The notes under the pieces are model-generated. The model was not told where the DNA came from and made no database searches. It worked only from the letters and a program-made list of their open reading frames with translations. Both the position numbers and the translations under genes were made by a program. From Oscillospiraceae bacterium (GTDB lineage Bacteria; Bacillota; Clostridia; Saccharofermentanales; Saccharofermentanaceae): a stretch of DNA of 64,000 bases. The first letter of the stretch is position 1. Each line of letters starts with the position of its first letter. Of the stretch, positions 51,356-59,102 are shown one piece after another. Where the stretch lies: positions 62,001 through 126,000 of the forward strand of contig FWXP01000001.1 in the NCBI GenBank assembly GCA_900176545.1. Direction: 5' to 3'.

Positions 51356-52255
51356 ATGAAAAACAAGATGTACAGTAAGATAGATTCGATCCCGAAGGGA
51401 CGTGCTTCCGATAAGATAACAAGAGGTTGTCTTGTATTGGAAGGCGGCGGATGGAAAGGACTTTATACGGTTGGAGTCCTTGATTGTCTTATGCTTAACG
51501 ATATCAATCTGTCTTCGGTAGTAGGTGTCTCTGCAGGTGCTTTAAGTGCCATAGGCTATCTGTCAGGTCAGATAGGGTGGGGAGCACGCATAGATCTGAC
51601 TTACAGACATGATCCGAATTACTGCGGTGTAGGAGCAATGAGGAGAGATCACGGCATCACAGGTTTCTCATATCTCTTTAATGAGCTTCTTGAGAAGCAC
51701 CCCGTTGATATGGAGCGTCTTATGGATCCAAATAGAAGATTTGCCGTATCCGCTACCGATATCGATACAGGAAATACGACTTACTTCGAGAAGGGTAAAT
51801 GCGACCTCTTTAAGGCAGTTCAGGCTTCAGCTACTGTTCCTTATGTCTCTCTTCCCGTAGAAGTAAACGGCAGATACTATCTTGACGGAGGTTGTTCGGA
51901 AAATATACCTCTGGGCTGGGTAAAGCGCTCGGGAGAAGATAAAGTAGTGGTCGTAAAGACAAGAGAACATGACTTCAGACGTGAACCCGGTGTATCAAGG
52001 ACCGCAAAGATCATGTACAGGAATCATCCCGAATTCCTTAAGAGCTTCGCTGATACGGGTAACACCTTTAATAAGAGAGTAGAAGAGCTTTCAAAGAAGA
52101 GTAAAGAGAAGAAGGTATTTGTTATAGAACCGAGCGAAGAAGTGACGGTAACAAGATTTGAAGGCGATATGGAGAAGCTCGGAGAGCTATACTGGCTTGG
52201 GTTCAATGATACCAAGAAGAGGATCGGTCCTCTTAAGGATTATCTTGCAAAGTAA
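51356..52255 (+). CDS. Patatin-like phospholipase
   Basis: This serine acyl hydrolase has the Ser-Asp dyad. The oxyanion-hole glycines are in LVLEGGGWKG, the nucleophile Ser59 in GVSAG (57-61) and Asp177 in LDGGCSENIPL. The 299 residues contain no membrane helix or signal peptide, so it acts in the cytoplasm or at the inner membrane face. Substrate unknown; related Firmicutes proteins (DUF6363/YjjU type) are annotated as esterases. It has its own promoter and a bidirectional terminator downstream. Confidence 0.9.
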   Translation: MKNKMYSKIDSIPKGRASDKITRGCLVLEGGGWKGLYTVGVLDCLMLNDINLSSVVGVSAGALSAIGYLSGQIGWGARIDLTYRHDPNYCGVGAMRRDHGITGFSYLFNELLEKHPVDMERLMDPNRRFAVSATDIDTGNTTYFEKGKCDLFKAVQASATVPYVSLPVEVNGRYYLDGGCSENIPLGWVKRSGEDKVVVVKTREHDFRREPGVSRTAKIMYRNHPEFLKSFADTGNTFNKRVEELSKKSKEKKVFVIEPSEEVTVTRFEGDMEKLGELYWLGFNDTKKRIGPLKDYLAK

Positions 52256-52265
52256 GAAAGCAAAT

Positions 52266-52298
52266 AAAAGGTCGTGTCCGTATAAGACACGACCTTTT
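52266..52298. terminator. Bidirectional terminator between patatin and ddh
   Basis: AAAAGGTCGTGTC (52266-52278) pairs perfectly with GACACGACCTTTT (52286-52298), 13 bp, giving T-runs on both strands between two convergent genes. Confidence 0.92.
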
Positions 52299-52321
52299 GA
52301 TCTTTGTTGTTTGATCTTATA

Positions 52322-53308
52322 TCAGAGAAGGTGAGCTCTGATCTCTTCGCCTGAGAGGGGAGAGAGAAGTGCGGGAGCTATATCGAATACAGTCTTACAA
52401 CCGTAGTCTCCCTTCTGCTCGAGTCTGTATGCTGCTCTTGCATAAGCGATAAGTACGGAAGCAGTGAACTCAGGGTTGGAATCAAGCTTAAGAGAATACT
52501 CGATAACGTGGTCATTCTCATTATTGAAGCCTGTCTTGCCGCTTCTGAATACGAAGCCGCCGTGATTCATGCCGGAGTGATTCTTCTCGAACTCTTCTTC
52601 TGTGATGAATGTTACAGTTGTATCGTAATCGGAGAAGTAGTTAGGCATCTCCTTGATCGTCTTCTCGATCTGAGCCTTGTCAGCGCCTTCCTCAGCTACT
52701 ACGAAGCACTCTCTAGTGTGCTTCTGGCGTGTTGTAAGCTCAGGATTCTTACCGGATCTTACAGCATCGAGAGCTGCGTCTACGGGTACTGTGTACTGTT
52801 TGCCGTTCTTAACGCCGGGAACTCTTCTTATTGCATCGGAGTGACCCTGAGATACGCCCTTGCCCCAGAATGTATAGTCGTTGCCGTTAGGAAGGACTGC
52901 GTTGGAATAAAGTCTTGTAAGAGAGAACATTCCGGGATCCCATCCTGCGGAGATGACTGCAACCTTGTTAGCAGCCTTAGCGGATGCGTCTACATTCGCG
53001 AAATGCTCGGGGATCCTTGCATGTGTATCGAATGAATCGATAACGTTAAAGTACTTTGCATATTCCTTTGTCTGCTCGGGAAGATCCGTAGCGGAACCGC
53101 CGCAGATGAACATTACGTCGAAGTCATCCTTCTTGGAGATGATGTCGTTTACGGAATAAACGGGAACAGCCTCTGTATGTGTCTTAACGGAAGAAGGATC
53201 TCTTCTTGTGAAGATGCCCTTAAGTTCCATATCGGGATTCTTTCTGAGTTCGCTCTCGACACCTCTAGCAAGGTTGCCGTAGCCTATGATACCTACACGT
53301 ATTGCCAT
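52322..53308 (-). CDS. ddh: meso-Diaminopimelate dehydrogenase
   Basis: This NADPH enzyme makes meso-diaminopimelate directly from tetrahydrodipicolinate, one step in lysine and cell-wall synthesis. The Rossmann motif is VGIIGYGNLARGVE. Characteristic blocks are VMFICGGSATDLPEQTKEYAKYFNVIDSFDTHARIPEH, ISAGWDPGMFSLTRLYSNA, and WGKGVSQGHSDAIRRVPGV. Length (328) is standard. I choose the start at 53308, preceded by GGAGGT 7 nt upstream, over an ATG 45 nt further out. It is on the minus strand, alone, and ends at the terminator at 52266. Confidence 0.95.
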   Translation of the reverse strand: MAIRVGIIGYGNLARGVESELRKNPDMELKGIFTRRDPSSVKTHTEAVPVYSVNDIISKKDDFDVMFICGGSATDLPEQTKEYAKYFNVIDSFDTHARIPEHFANVDASAKAANKVAVISAGWDPGMFSLTRLYSNAVLPNGNDYTFWGKGVSQGHSDAIRRVPGVKNGKQYTVPVDAALDAVRSGKNPELTTRQKHTRECFVVAEEGADKAQIEKTIKEMPNYFSDYDTTVTFITEEEFEKNHSGMNHGGFVFRSGKTGFNNENDHVIEYSLKLDSNPEFTASVLIAYARAAYRLEQKGDYGCKTVFDIAPALLSPLSGEEIRAHLL

Positions 53309-53479
53309 GGTATTTACCTCCATATATAGTAAACTTACTATTTCGCTATGCATTATAACTAAATGACATTATAAGGTAAATAAGAAAATATTATCTGATT
53401 TACACATTTTTCATATGATTAGCGGTTTCCAAGTAGTAAAATGTATTTAATAATACATCTCTTCACAGGGGGTGAGCAT

Positions 53480-54085
53480 ATGGCTATCAAGATAATCACC
53501 GTAAGCAGACAGTTCGGCAGTGGCGGAAGGACTATCGCCAAGCAGGTAGCAGAGAAGCTGGGATTCGATTACTACGACAAGGAGATAATCGAGAATGTAG
53601 CTCTTGAGACAGGATTTTCCAAGGAATTTATAGCAAGTAAGGGCGAGGAGGCTCCCGGTAAGACTGTATTCTCGTATGGCTTTGAGAGTCAGGCAGTACC
53701 CGGTATCATGAACGGCATGACTACACATGATTATCTCTGGACCGCGCAGCGTAAGATAATCTGCGATATAGCCGATTCGGGCAAGCCCTGTGTTATCGTA
53801 GGAAGATCCGCCGATTATATCCTCAGGGAGAGGGAAGGTGTTCTTAACGTATTTATCCATGCGGATATGCCTTTCAGGATAGACAGGATCACGAGGCTCT
53901 ACGGAGAGTCCGAGAATAAGCCTGAGAAGAGGCTTAACGATAAGGACAAGAAGAGAGCTGCTAACCATAAGCACTTTACCGATCTTCAGTGGGGGTTTGC
54001 TCCCAACTACGATCTGACACTCAACAGCGGCAAGCTCGGTATTGACAGATGTGTTGATATCATATGCGGTCTTGCTAAAGAGTAA
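53480..54085 (+). CDS. Cytidylate kinase-like family protein
   Basis: This P-loop kinase has 201 residues and belongs to the cytidylate-kinase-like group common in Clostridia. The start VSRQFGSGGRTIAKQVAEKLG carries the P-loop (GSGGRT; the usual GK is GR), followed by YYDKEIIENVALETG. IVGRSADYIL, VFIHADMPFRIDRI and the closing LTLNSGKLGIDRCVDII complete the family pattern. The nucleotide substrate is uncertain. I choose the ATG at 53480 because GGGGGTGAG lies just before it; an ATG 39 nt upstream lacks a ribosome binding site. Confidence 0.9.
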   Translation: MAIKIITVSRQFGSGGRTIAKQVAEKLGFDYYDKEIIENVALETGFSKEFIASKGEEAPGKTVFSYGFESQAVPGIMNGMTTHDYLWTAQRKIICDIADSGKPCVIVGRSADYILREREGVLNVFIHADMPFRIDRITRLYGESENKPEKRLNDKDKKRAANHKHFTDLQWGFAPNYDLTLNSGKLGIDRCVDIICGLAKE

Positions 54086-54109
54086 TACCCGGTATTAAAT
54101 GAATCATCG

Positions 54110-54146
54110 GCCACAGAGGAAGTAATGCTTCCCCTGTGGCTTATTT
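54110..54146 (+). terminator. Intrinsic terminator after the kinase-like gene
   Basis: GCCACAG (54110-54116) pairs with CTGTGGC (54134-54140), and GGAAG with CTTCC inside, with one mismatch. It is followed by TTATTT. Confidence 0.8.
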
Positions 54147-54147
54147 G

Positions 54148-54163
54148 ATGACAAATGTCATGT
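54148..54163 (+). promoter_or_regulatory. Palindromic site TGACAAATGTCA, second copy of the 2685 motif
   Basis: ATGACAAATGTCATGT matches the site at 2685-2700 at 12 of 16 positions, keeping TGAC, AA and GTCAT. It begins exactly 60 bp before the -10 box GATAAT (54208-54213). The -35 (GTTTCC, 54186-54191) is poor, fitting an activator-dependent promoter. Confidence 0.6.
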
Positions 54164-54185
54164 GCGTATCGTGATGCACCTCACT

Positions 54186-54213
54186 GTTTCCGATAGATGA
54201 TCTGAAGGATAAT
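54186..54213 (+). promoter_or_regulatory. Weak promoter of the membrane protein at 54243
   Basis: GTTTCC (54186-54191), 16 bp, GATAAT (54208-54213). Same spacing and same distance to the palindrome as at the operon starting at 2783. Confidence 0.5.
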
Positions 54214-54242
54214 ACTGACATAACGAACGGGAGGATATGGAA

Positions 54243-54794
54243 ATGTCAGTATTATCAGTAGAAAAGAAGAGAACAGAGCTTTGCTTTAATAACAAGAGGT
54301 CATGCGGATTGTGGCTGACACTTGTAGGTCTGGTGCTCTTAGCGGGCCTTGCTTTCGGCGGTAAATTCCTTATAAACCCGATAGTATTCCTTGCCGGCTA
54401 CTATATAAGCTTTTACATCGCAAATATCAATAAGAAGGTGAGGGCTAAGCTCTCACAGGGGGTAGCATCTAAGTTCCAGATAAAGATGATCTTCGTATCG
54501 ATCGCATTCATGTTCTTTATGATGTTCTGTATCGCCGGCCCCTACATCCCTTCCATGAACTGGAGAATGATCTGGCTCGGCGTGAACCTTGCGACGGGAC
54601 TTCACTTCTCGGGTTTTTATTTTGTTCACGGCAAGTCTATGATCGCGCTCGGTATGATATGCACGCTTCTTGCCGCATGCGGATATATCTTTGCTGATCA
54701 GACACTTGTATTCCTTATCGCAGATGCCATAGTAAAGCTCATCTTCGGAGTATATCTTCTTGTATTCGGCAAGCCTTCAAAGGTAACGATATAA
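54243..54794 (+). CDS. Integral membrane protein of unknown function, possible two-component target
   Basis: The protein has 183 residues and about six helices (for example LTLVGLVLLAGLAFGGKF, IVFLAGYYISFYIANI, VSIAFMFFMMFCIAGPYIP, MIWLGVNLATGLHFSGFYFV and LGMICTLLAACGYIFA). I do not recognise a family. The start at 54243 is chosen because GGGAGG ends 8 nt before it; an ATG six bp upstream is too close. Its promoter carries the palindrome at 54148 also found before the ABC/two-component operon, so it may belong to the same envelope-stress regulon (inference). Confidence 0.7.
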   Translation: MSVLSVEKKRTELCFNNKRSCGLWLTLVGLVLLAGLAFGGKFLINPIVFLAGYYISFYIANINKKVRAKLSQGVASKFQIKMIFVSIAFMFFMMFCIAGPYIPSMNWRMIWLGVNLATGLHFSGFYFVHGKSMIALGMICTLLAACGYIFADQTLVFLIADAIVKLIFGVYLLVFGKPSKVTI

Positions 54795-54852
54795 GTTATG
54801 ATATCCTTCAGTATCAACGTTATTGTTATTAATTCTTTACTATGATAAAGTA

Positions 54853-54884
54853 ATCGAGGTTTTCCTTTTATGGGAGACCTCGAT
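54853..54884 (+). other. 5'-leader hairpin of the sodium symporter gene
   Basis: ATCGAGGT (54853-54860) pairs with ACCTCGAT (54877-54884), with further pairing inside. TATGAT at 54841-54846 would place the transcript start at the hairpin base. It may be the previous gene's terminator or a stabilising 5' hairpin; the T-run (ATATTTTATT) is imperfect. Confidence 0.5.
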
Positions 54885-54908
54885 ATTTTATTGTTCGCAG
54901 GTGAGAAT

Positions 54909-56444
54909 ATGGTTATCAAGATCTTGATGCTTGTCGTATTCTTCGGAATAATGCTCGGCGTGGGTATTAAGTGCAGAAGAAGTGCGACTGACGTAAACGG
55001 CTTTGTATTGGGCGGAAGATCGGTAGGTCCCTGGCTTACTGCTTTTGCTTATGGAACAAGTTATTTCTCCGCAGTTATCTTCGTAGGATATGCGGGACAG
55101 TTCGGCTGGAAGTTCGGTGTAGCTTCCACATGGATCGGACTTGGTAATGCGGTCATCGGTTCACTTCTTGCATGGGTAATATTAGGCCGCAGGACAAGGC
55201 TTATGACTCACAGATTAGACAGTAAGACGATGCCTGAGTTCTTCGCTTCCAGGTACGATTCCAAGAGCCTTCGTATCGGTGCTTCGATAATCATATTCGT
55301 TTTCCTTATTCCTTATACGGCATCTCTTTATAACGGTCTTTCAAGACTTTTCGAGATGGCTTTCCACATCGATTACATCGTATGTATCCTCGTTATGGCG
55401 ATCCTTACCGGTATCTACGTTATCGCTGGCGGATATATGGCTACTGCAGTTAATGACTTTATTCAGGGTATCGTAATGCTTATCGGTATCGTTGCCGTTA
55501 TCCTCGCGGTACTTAATACTAACGGCGGTCTTATGGGCTCTATGGTAGAGCTTTCCAAGGTAGAAGGAGATTTCCCGGATTTTCCCGGAGCTTATGCTTC
55601 CTTCTTCGGACCTTTGCCTCTTGATCTTCTCGGAGTAGTAATACTTACTTCCCTTGGTACATGGGGTCTCCCTCAGATGGTAGGTAAGTTCTATGCTATA
55701 AAGAGTGAAGAGGCTATCCGTAAGGGTACGATCATCTCAACATTCTTCGCTGTCATCGTTGCAGGCGGATGTTACTTCTTAGGCGGATTCGGAAGATTGT
55801 TCCTTACACAGGATGAAGTTACTGCAGCAGGCTTTGATGCTATCGTTCCTTCGATGCTCGAGAGCCTTCCCGATATCCTTATCGCAGTAGTTGTTATCCT
55901 TGTTCTCTCAGCTTCCATGTCTACTCTCTCATCTCTTGTACTTACTTCAAGCTCCACACTTACTCTGGACTTTGTAAGCGGTACTATCGTTAAGAAGATG
56001 AAGGAGTCCAGCAAGGTAATTACGATGAGAGTATTTATCGTTGTATTTATCCTTATCTCTGCTTCTATTGCAGTTGTTCAGTATAAGAGCTCAGTTACGT
56101 TCATCGCTCAGCTCATGGGCGTATCATGGGGTGCTCTTGCAGGTGCTTTCCTTGCGCCTTTCCTCTATAGTCTCTACTGGAAGGGAACGACCAAGCTTTC
56201 ATGCTGGGCATGCTTTATCTTCGGTTCCGTACTTATGGTAGCTAACATGCTCGCAAGGCCTTCTTTCCCTGTGATATTGCAGTCTCCCATCAACTGCGGT
56301 GCTTTTGCAATGCTTGCAGGATTCATTATCGTACCTCTTGTAAGCCTTATTACTCCCAAGCCCGATAAGAAGCTTGTGGAGAATGCTTTTGCAAGCTATA
56401 ACAAGGAAGTTAAGACCACGGCAAAAGAGAATCTTCAAGATTGA
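54909..56444 (+). CDS. Sodium:solute symporter (SSS family)
   Basis: This Na+-coupled transporter has 511 residues and 12-13 helices. Family features: LGGRSVGPWLTAFAYGTSYFSAVIFVGYAGQFGWKFG, GIYVIAGGYMATAVNDFIQGIVMLIG, and the SSS signature region SASMSTLSSLVLTSSSTLTLDF. It is closest in style to the proline/pantothenate or cation-acetate branch, but I cannot name the solute. The ATG at 54909, with AGGTGAG just before, is chosen over an upstream ATG that lies inside the leader hairpin. The downstream FAD gene has its own promoter. Confidence 0.9.
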   Translation: MVIKILMLVVFFGIMLGVGIKCRRSATDVNGFVLGGRSVGPWLTAFAYGTSYFSAVIFVGYAGQFGWKFGVASTWIGLGNAVIGSLLAWVILGRRTRLMTHRLDSKTMPEFFASRYDSKSLRIGASIIIFVFLIPYTASLYNGLSRLFEMAFHIDYIVCILVMAILTGIYVIAGGYMATAVNDFIQGIVMLIGIVAVILAVLNTNGGLMGSMVELSKVEGDFPDFPGAYASFFGPLPLDLLGVVILTSLGTWGLPQMVGKFYAIKSEEAIRKGTIISTFFAVIVAGGCYFLGGFGRLFLTQDEVTAAGFDAIVPSMLESLPDILIAVVVILVLSASMSTLSSLVLTSSSTLTLDFVSGTIVKKMKESSKVITMRVFIVVFILISASIAVVQYKSSVTFIAQLMGVSWGALAGAFLAPFLYSLYWKGTTKLSCWACFIFGSVLMVANMLARPSFPVILQSPINCGAFAMLAGFIIVPLVSLITPKPDKKLVENAFASYNKEVKTTAKENLQD

Positions 56445-56468
56445 GATATCAAGTATCTATGATAAAAT
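56441..56468 (+). promoter_or_regulatory. Promoter overlapping the symporter stop codon
   Basis: TTGAGA (56441-56446; contains the symporter TGA), 16 bp, TAAAAT (56463-56468). Initiation near 56475 would fall inside the 5' arm of the terminator that follows, so this promoter's RNA cannot form it. Confidence 0.5.
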
Positions 56469-56471
56469 CTG

Positions 56472-56502
56472 AGGTGGAATCGTTATCGGTTCCACCTTTT
56501 TT
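56472..56502 (+). terminator. Intrinsic terminator of the sodium symporter gene
   Basis: AGGTGGAA (56472-56479) pairs with TTCCACCT (56490-56497), loop of 10, followed by six T. The next gene's ribosome binding site AAGGAG begins 3 nt later. Confidence 0.85.
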
Positions 56503-56516
56503 ATAAGGAGAGGCTT

Positions 56517-57887
56517 ATGTTGGATTATGATGTGATCATCATCGGGGCAGGTCCCGGTGGTATATTCTCAGCGTATGAATTATCTGTTTTAAGGCCTGAT
56601 CTGAAGGTCGCGGTATTTGAAGCAGGCAAGAGGCTTGAAGACCGTAAGTGTCCTATCGACGGTAAGAAGGTGACTTCATGTATTCACTGTAAGTCCTGCG
56701 CAATAATGCGAGGCTTTGGCGGAGCAGGAGCATTCTCGGACGGTAAGTACAATATCACTAATGACTTCGGCGGTACGTTGTACGAGCATATCGGTAAGGA
56801 GACTGCATTGGAGCTCATGAAGTATGTTGACGACATCAATATCACTCACGGCGGTGAGGGCACTAAGCTCTATTCCACTTCCGGGACTAAGTTCAAGAAG
56901 ATCTGTCTTGAGAATAAGCTCCATCTTCTGGATGCATCCGTAAGACATCTGGGAACAGATAAGAACTACGAAGTATTAGGTCAGATCTTTGCTCTTCTTA
57001 AGGATAAGATCGATTTCTTCTTCGATACGTCAGTAGACAGCGTTAAGGTCGAAGGTGAGACGTATAAAGTTATAGTTGGGGAGAAGGAATACACCTGCTC
57101 TAAATGCATAATCTCCGTAGGTCGAAGTGGCAGTAAGTGGATGCAGGATATCTGTAATGAACTTGGACTCGAGACATATTCCAACCGTGTGGATATCGGT
57201 GTTCGTGTAGAGCTTCCCGCGGTAGTATTCTCTCATCTTACTTCGGAGCTTTACGAATCCAAGATCGTATACAGGACTGAGAAGTTCGAGGACCGCGTCA
57301 GGACATTCTGCATGAACCCTAACGGTTATGTCGTTAACGAGAATACTAACGGTATCGTAACGGTTAACGGCCACAGCTTCGATTCGCCAGATCTTCAGTC
57401 GGATAATACAAACTTCGCTCTTCTTGTAGCAAAGCATTTCTCTGAGCCCTTTAAGGACAGTAACGGATACGGTGAGTCCATAGCAAAGCTCTCTAATATG
57501 CTCGGCGGCGGTGTCATCGTACAGAGGTTCGGCGATCTTATGAGAGGAAGACGATCTAACGCTACAAGGATCGAGGAGTCTTCCGTAAGACCTACTCTTA
57601 AAGCTACTCCGGGAGATCTGAGCCTGGTGCTTCCCAAGAGGATCTTAGACGGCATTATTGAGATGATATATGCATTAGATAAGATAGCTCCGGGTACCGC
57701 TAATGACGATACTTTGCTCTATGGTGTTGAGGTTAAGTTCTACAACATGGAAGTAGCGATCGACGATAACTTAGAGACAAAGTATAAGGGGCTTTATATC
57801 ATCGGCGACGGCAGCGGTGTTACTCATTCTCTGTCTCACGCATCGGCAAGCGGTGTGTATGTTGCAAGGAAGATAGCAGAAGGCTGA
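56517..57887 (+). CDS. FAD-dependent dehydrogenase of the COG2509 type
   Basis: This cytoplasmic flavoprotein has 456 residues. The N-terminal FAD motif is DVIIIGAGPGGIFSAYELS. A Cys-rich segment follows (RKCPIDGKK and SCIHCKSCAIMRGFGGAGAFSDGKYN); in this family it marks the conserved region before the substrate pocket. The C-terminal GLYIIGDGSGVTHSLSHASASGVYVARKIAEG is the FAD-closing segment. Function of the family is uncharacterised. AAGGAGAGG precedes the ATG. A tRNA gene follows. Confidence 0.86.
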   Translation: MLDYDVIIIGAGPGGIFSAYELSVLRPDLKVAVFEAGKRLEDRKCPIDGKKVTSCIHCKSCAIMRGFGGAGAFSDGKYNITNDFGGTLYEHIGKETALELMKYVDDINITHGGEGTKLYSTSGTKFKKICLENKLHLLDASVRHLGTDKNYEVLGQIFALLKDKIDFFFDTSVDSVKVEGETYKVIVGEKEYTCSKCIISVGRSGSKWMQDICNELGLETYSNRVDIGVRVELPAVVFSHLTSELYESKIVYRTEKFEDRVRTFCMNPNGYVVNENTNGIVTVNGHSFDSPDLQSDNTNFALLVAKHFSEPFKDSNGYGESIAKLSNMLGGGVIVQRFGDLMRGRRSNATRIEESSVRPTLKATPGDLSLVLPKRILDGIIEMIYALDKIAPGTANDDTLLYGVEVKFYNMEVAIDDNLETKYKGLYIIGDGSGVTHSLSHASASGVYVARKIAEG

Positions 57888-57927
57888 TTGACGTAATTTG
57901 TCTTCATATATTAAAATATCACTGCTT

Positions 57928-58003
57928 GGGGCATTAGCGCAGTTGGGAGCGCATCACACTGGCAGTGTGGGGGTCACGGGTTCAAGTCCCGTATGCTCCA
58001 CCA
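57928..58003 (+). tRNA. tRNA-Ala (anticodon GGC)
   Basis: The 76-nt cloverleaf has acceptor GGGGCAT/ATGCTCC with one G-T pair, D stem GCGC/GCGC with loop AGTTGGGA, anticodon stem TCACA/TGTGG, and a 7-nt loop CTGGCAG giving anticodon GGC. The T arm is ACGGG/CCCGT with TTCAAGT. CCA is encoded (58001-58003). It reads the alanine codon GCC and, by wobble, GCU. A terminator follows 6 nt later. No integrase or repeat of the tRNA end is seen, so no integrated element is apparent. Confidence 0.97.
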
Positions 58004-58009
58004 GATAAT

Positions 58010-58047
58010 AAAACACCTTCAGGATCAGATCACACTGAAGGTGTTTT
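58010..58047 (+). terminator. Intrinsic terminator after tRNA-Ala
   Basis: AAAACACCTTCA (58010-58021) pairs perfectly with TGAAGGTGTTTT (58036-58047), 12 bp. It can also serve the minus-strand barstar gene ending at 58082. Confidence 0.9.
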
Positions 58048-58081
58048 ATCATTTATCAACGAAGCGTGTATTATGACTTGT

Positions 58082-58354
58082 TTATCTCATCTCGAATGTA
58101 AAGTCGGGATTGGTGTGAGAACTGTCTGACATTACCTCTTCCATCTTGGGAAGATAATCCTGTATTCCTCTGTATGTATCATGTGTTCCGAAGAGGATAA
58201 GGTGGAGAGGATGCATTGATGTCAGAACATCGTGAAGTGCATCCAGATTGCCTCCGTAGTATTCAGGAAGCCCCAATTTGTATCTTAGCAGTTCATGTAT
58301 ATCTGCTACTGTCTCCAGTTCGCTTAGATCGATCATTACAGTGTTCTTGTCCAT
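58082..58354 (-). CDS. Barstar-family ribonuclease inhibitor
   Basis: This 90-residue barstar-like protein binds and inhibits barnase-type RNases inside the cell. The family pattern is clear: VMIDLSELETVADIHELLRYKLGLPEYYGGNLDALHDVLTSM (the Tyr-Tyr-Gly-x-Asn-x-Asp-Ala-Leu block contacts the RNase active site), then HLILFG. It is on the minus strand, 14 nt downstream of the RNase gene, in the usual toxin-then-inhibitor order. A protective role during RNase synthesis is inferred. Confidence 0.92.
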   Translation of the reverse strand: MDKNTVMIDLSELETVADIHELLRYKLGLPEYYGGNLDALHDVLTSMHPLHLILFGTHDTYRGIQDYLPKMEEVMSDSSHTNPDFTFEMR

Positions 58355-58368
58355 ATGCCCCTCCGACT

Positions 58369-58887
58369 TCAGCTTTCGTCTCCGTAAAGGAGAGTAAAGC
58401 TCTCGTAGTGATCTTCCGTACAGTATATAAGGCCGTCGTTAGAATAGATTATGCGGTGAGCGCCTCTTGAATCTGCTTCGAGAGTGTCGACATCACATTC
58501 CCTGTATTCGCGGCCTTCTGCCTCAGGCAAGAGCTGCTCATAATTACCGAAGTAATCTCCTCCGATGCACATCCCGGGAGCATAGGGTTCAAGTGAACCG
58601 CCTTCCCAGCCGAGCTCGCGAGCTTCGCTCTTGGTAATGAAATTAGAGGGTAGGTGACCATAGGTGTGTATATAGAGAGCAACATCTTCACATGAAGTAT
58701 ATACACCGTCTTCATCGATGAGATCTTCTGTCGTCTCATCTTGGGATACTTCTGCCTCCGAGGAAACCTGAGTGATGTTCACCTCGGTCGCATATGTATA
58801 TGAGATGCTCTGTGAAATGCTGCATCCGCAAATGAAACATGCCGATATCATCAGCATAGACAAGATGCAGATCAACCTGTTCCTCAT
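58369..58887 (-). CDS. Barnase-type secreted ribonuclease with lipoprotein signal
   Basis: This guanyl-specific RNase of the barnase/N1-T1 family has 172 residues. The N-terminus has a signal peptide with a lipobox-like Cys22 (ICGC), so the enzyme may be tethered outside the cell rather than freely secreted. The RNase domain at about 60-172 contains the barnase landmarks LPSNFITKSEARELGWEGG, RECDVDT with general base Glu130, RGAHRIIYSND with Arg145, and TEDHYESFTLLY with general acid His160. All catalytic residues are present. GGAGGG precedes the ATG. The barstar inhibitor follows. Confidence 0.93.
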   Translation of the reverse strand: MRNRLICILSMLMISACFICGCSISQSISYTYATEVNITQVSSEAEVSQDETTEDLIDEDGVYTSCEDVALYIHTYGHLPSNFITKSEARELGWEGGSLEPYAPGMCIGGDYFGNYEQLLPEAEGREYRECDVDTLEADSRGAHRIIYSNDGLIYCTEDHYESFTLLYGDES

Positions 58888-59022
58888 ATAACCCTCCTAA
58901 TCTCAAATCTATTTTATCATATAACAATTTTATTTTGATTTTTATTTTCATTACCAAATGTTTCTTGTTTGTAAACTTGCACAAAAACAGCTTGCGAAAT
59001 CTTGATTCTTTTGTATTTTTAG

Positions 59023-59051
59023 TTGGTAAAACGGCATGAATACTATATAAT
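59023..59051 (+). promoter_or_regulatory. Promoter of the glycogen operon
   Basis: TTGGTA (59023-59028), 17 bp, TATAAT (59046-59051). A short hairpin GGACA/TGTCC at 59065-59079 with GTTTTT follows, just before the glgB ribosome binding site. Confidence 0.75.
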
Positions 59052-59064
59052 AATTGAGTATCCG

Positions 59065-59086
59065 GGACAGATCATGTCCTGTTTTT
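59065..59086 (+). other. Short hairpin with T-run in the glg leader
   Basis: GGACA (59065-59069) pairs with TGTCC (59075-59079) around a 5-nt loop, then TGTTTTT. It is too short to be a strong terminator. It may be a leader attenuator or 5' stabiliser. Confidence 0.4.
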
Positions 59087-59102
59087 GGATCGGAGGAAGA
59101 AG

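Noticed and set aside
57928-58081. Integrated element at the tRNA-Ala gene
   Set aside because: No integrase, no duplicated tRNA 3' end, and ordinary genes on both sides. The barnase/barstar pair alone does not prove an island.
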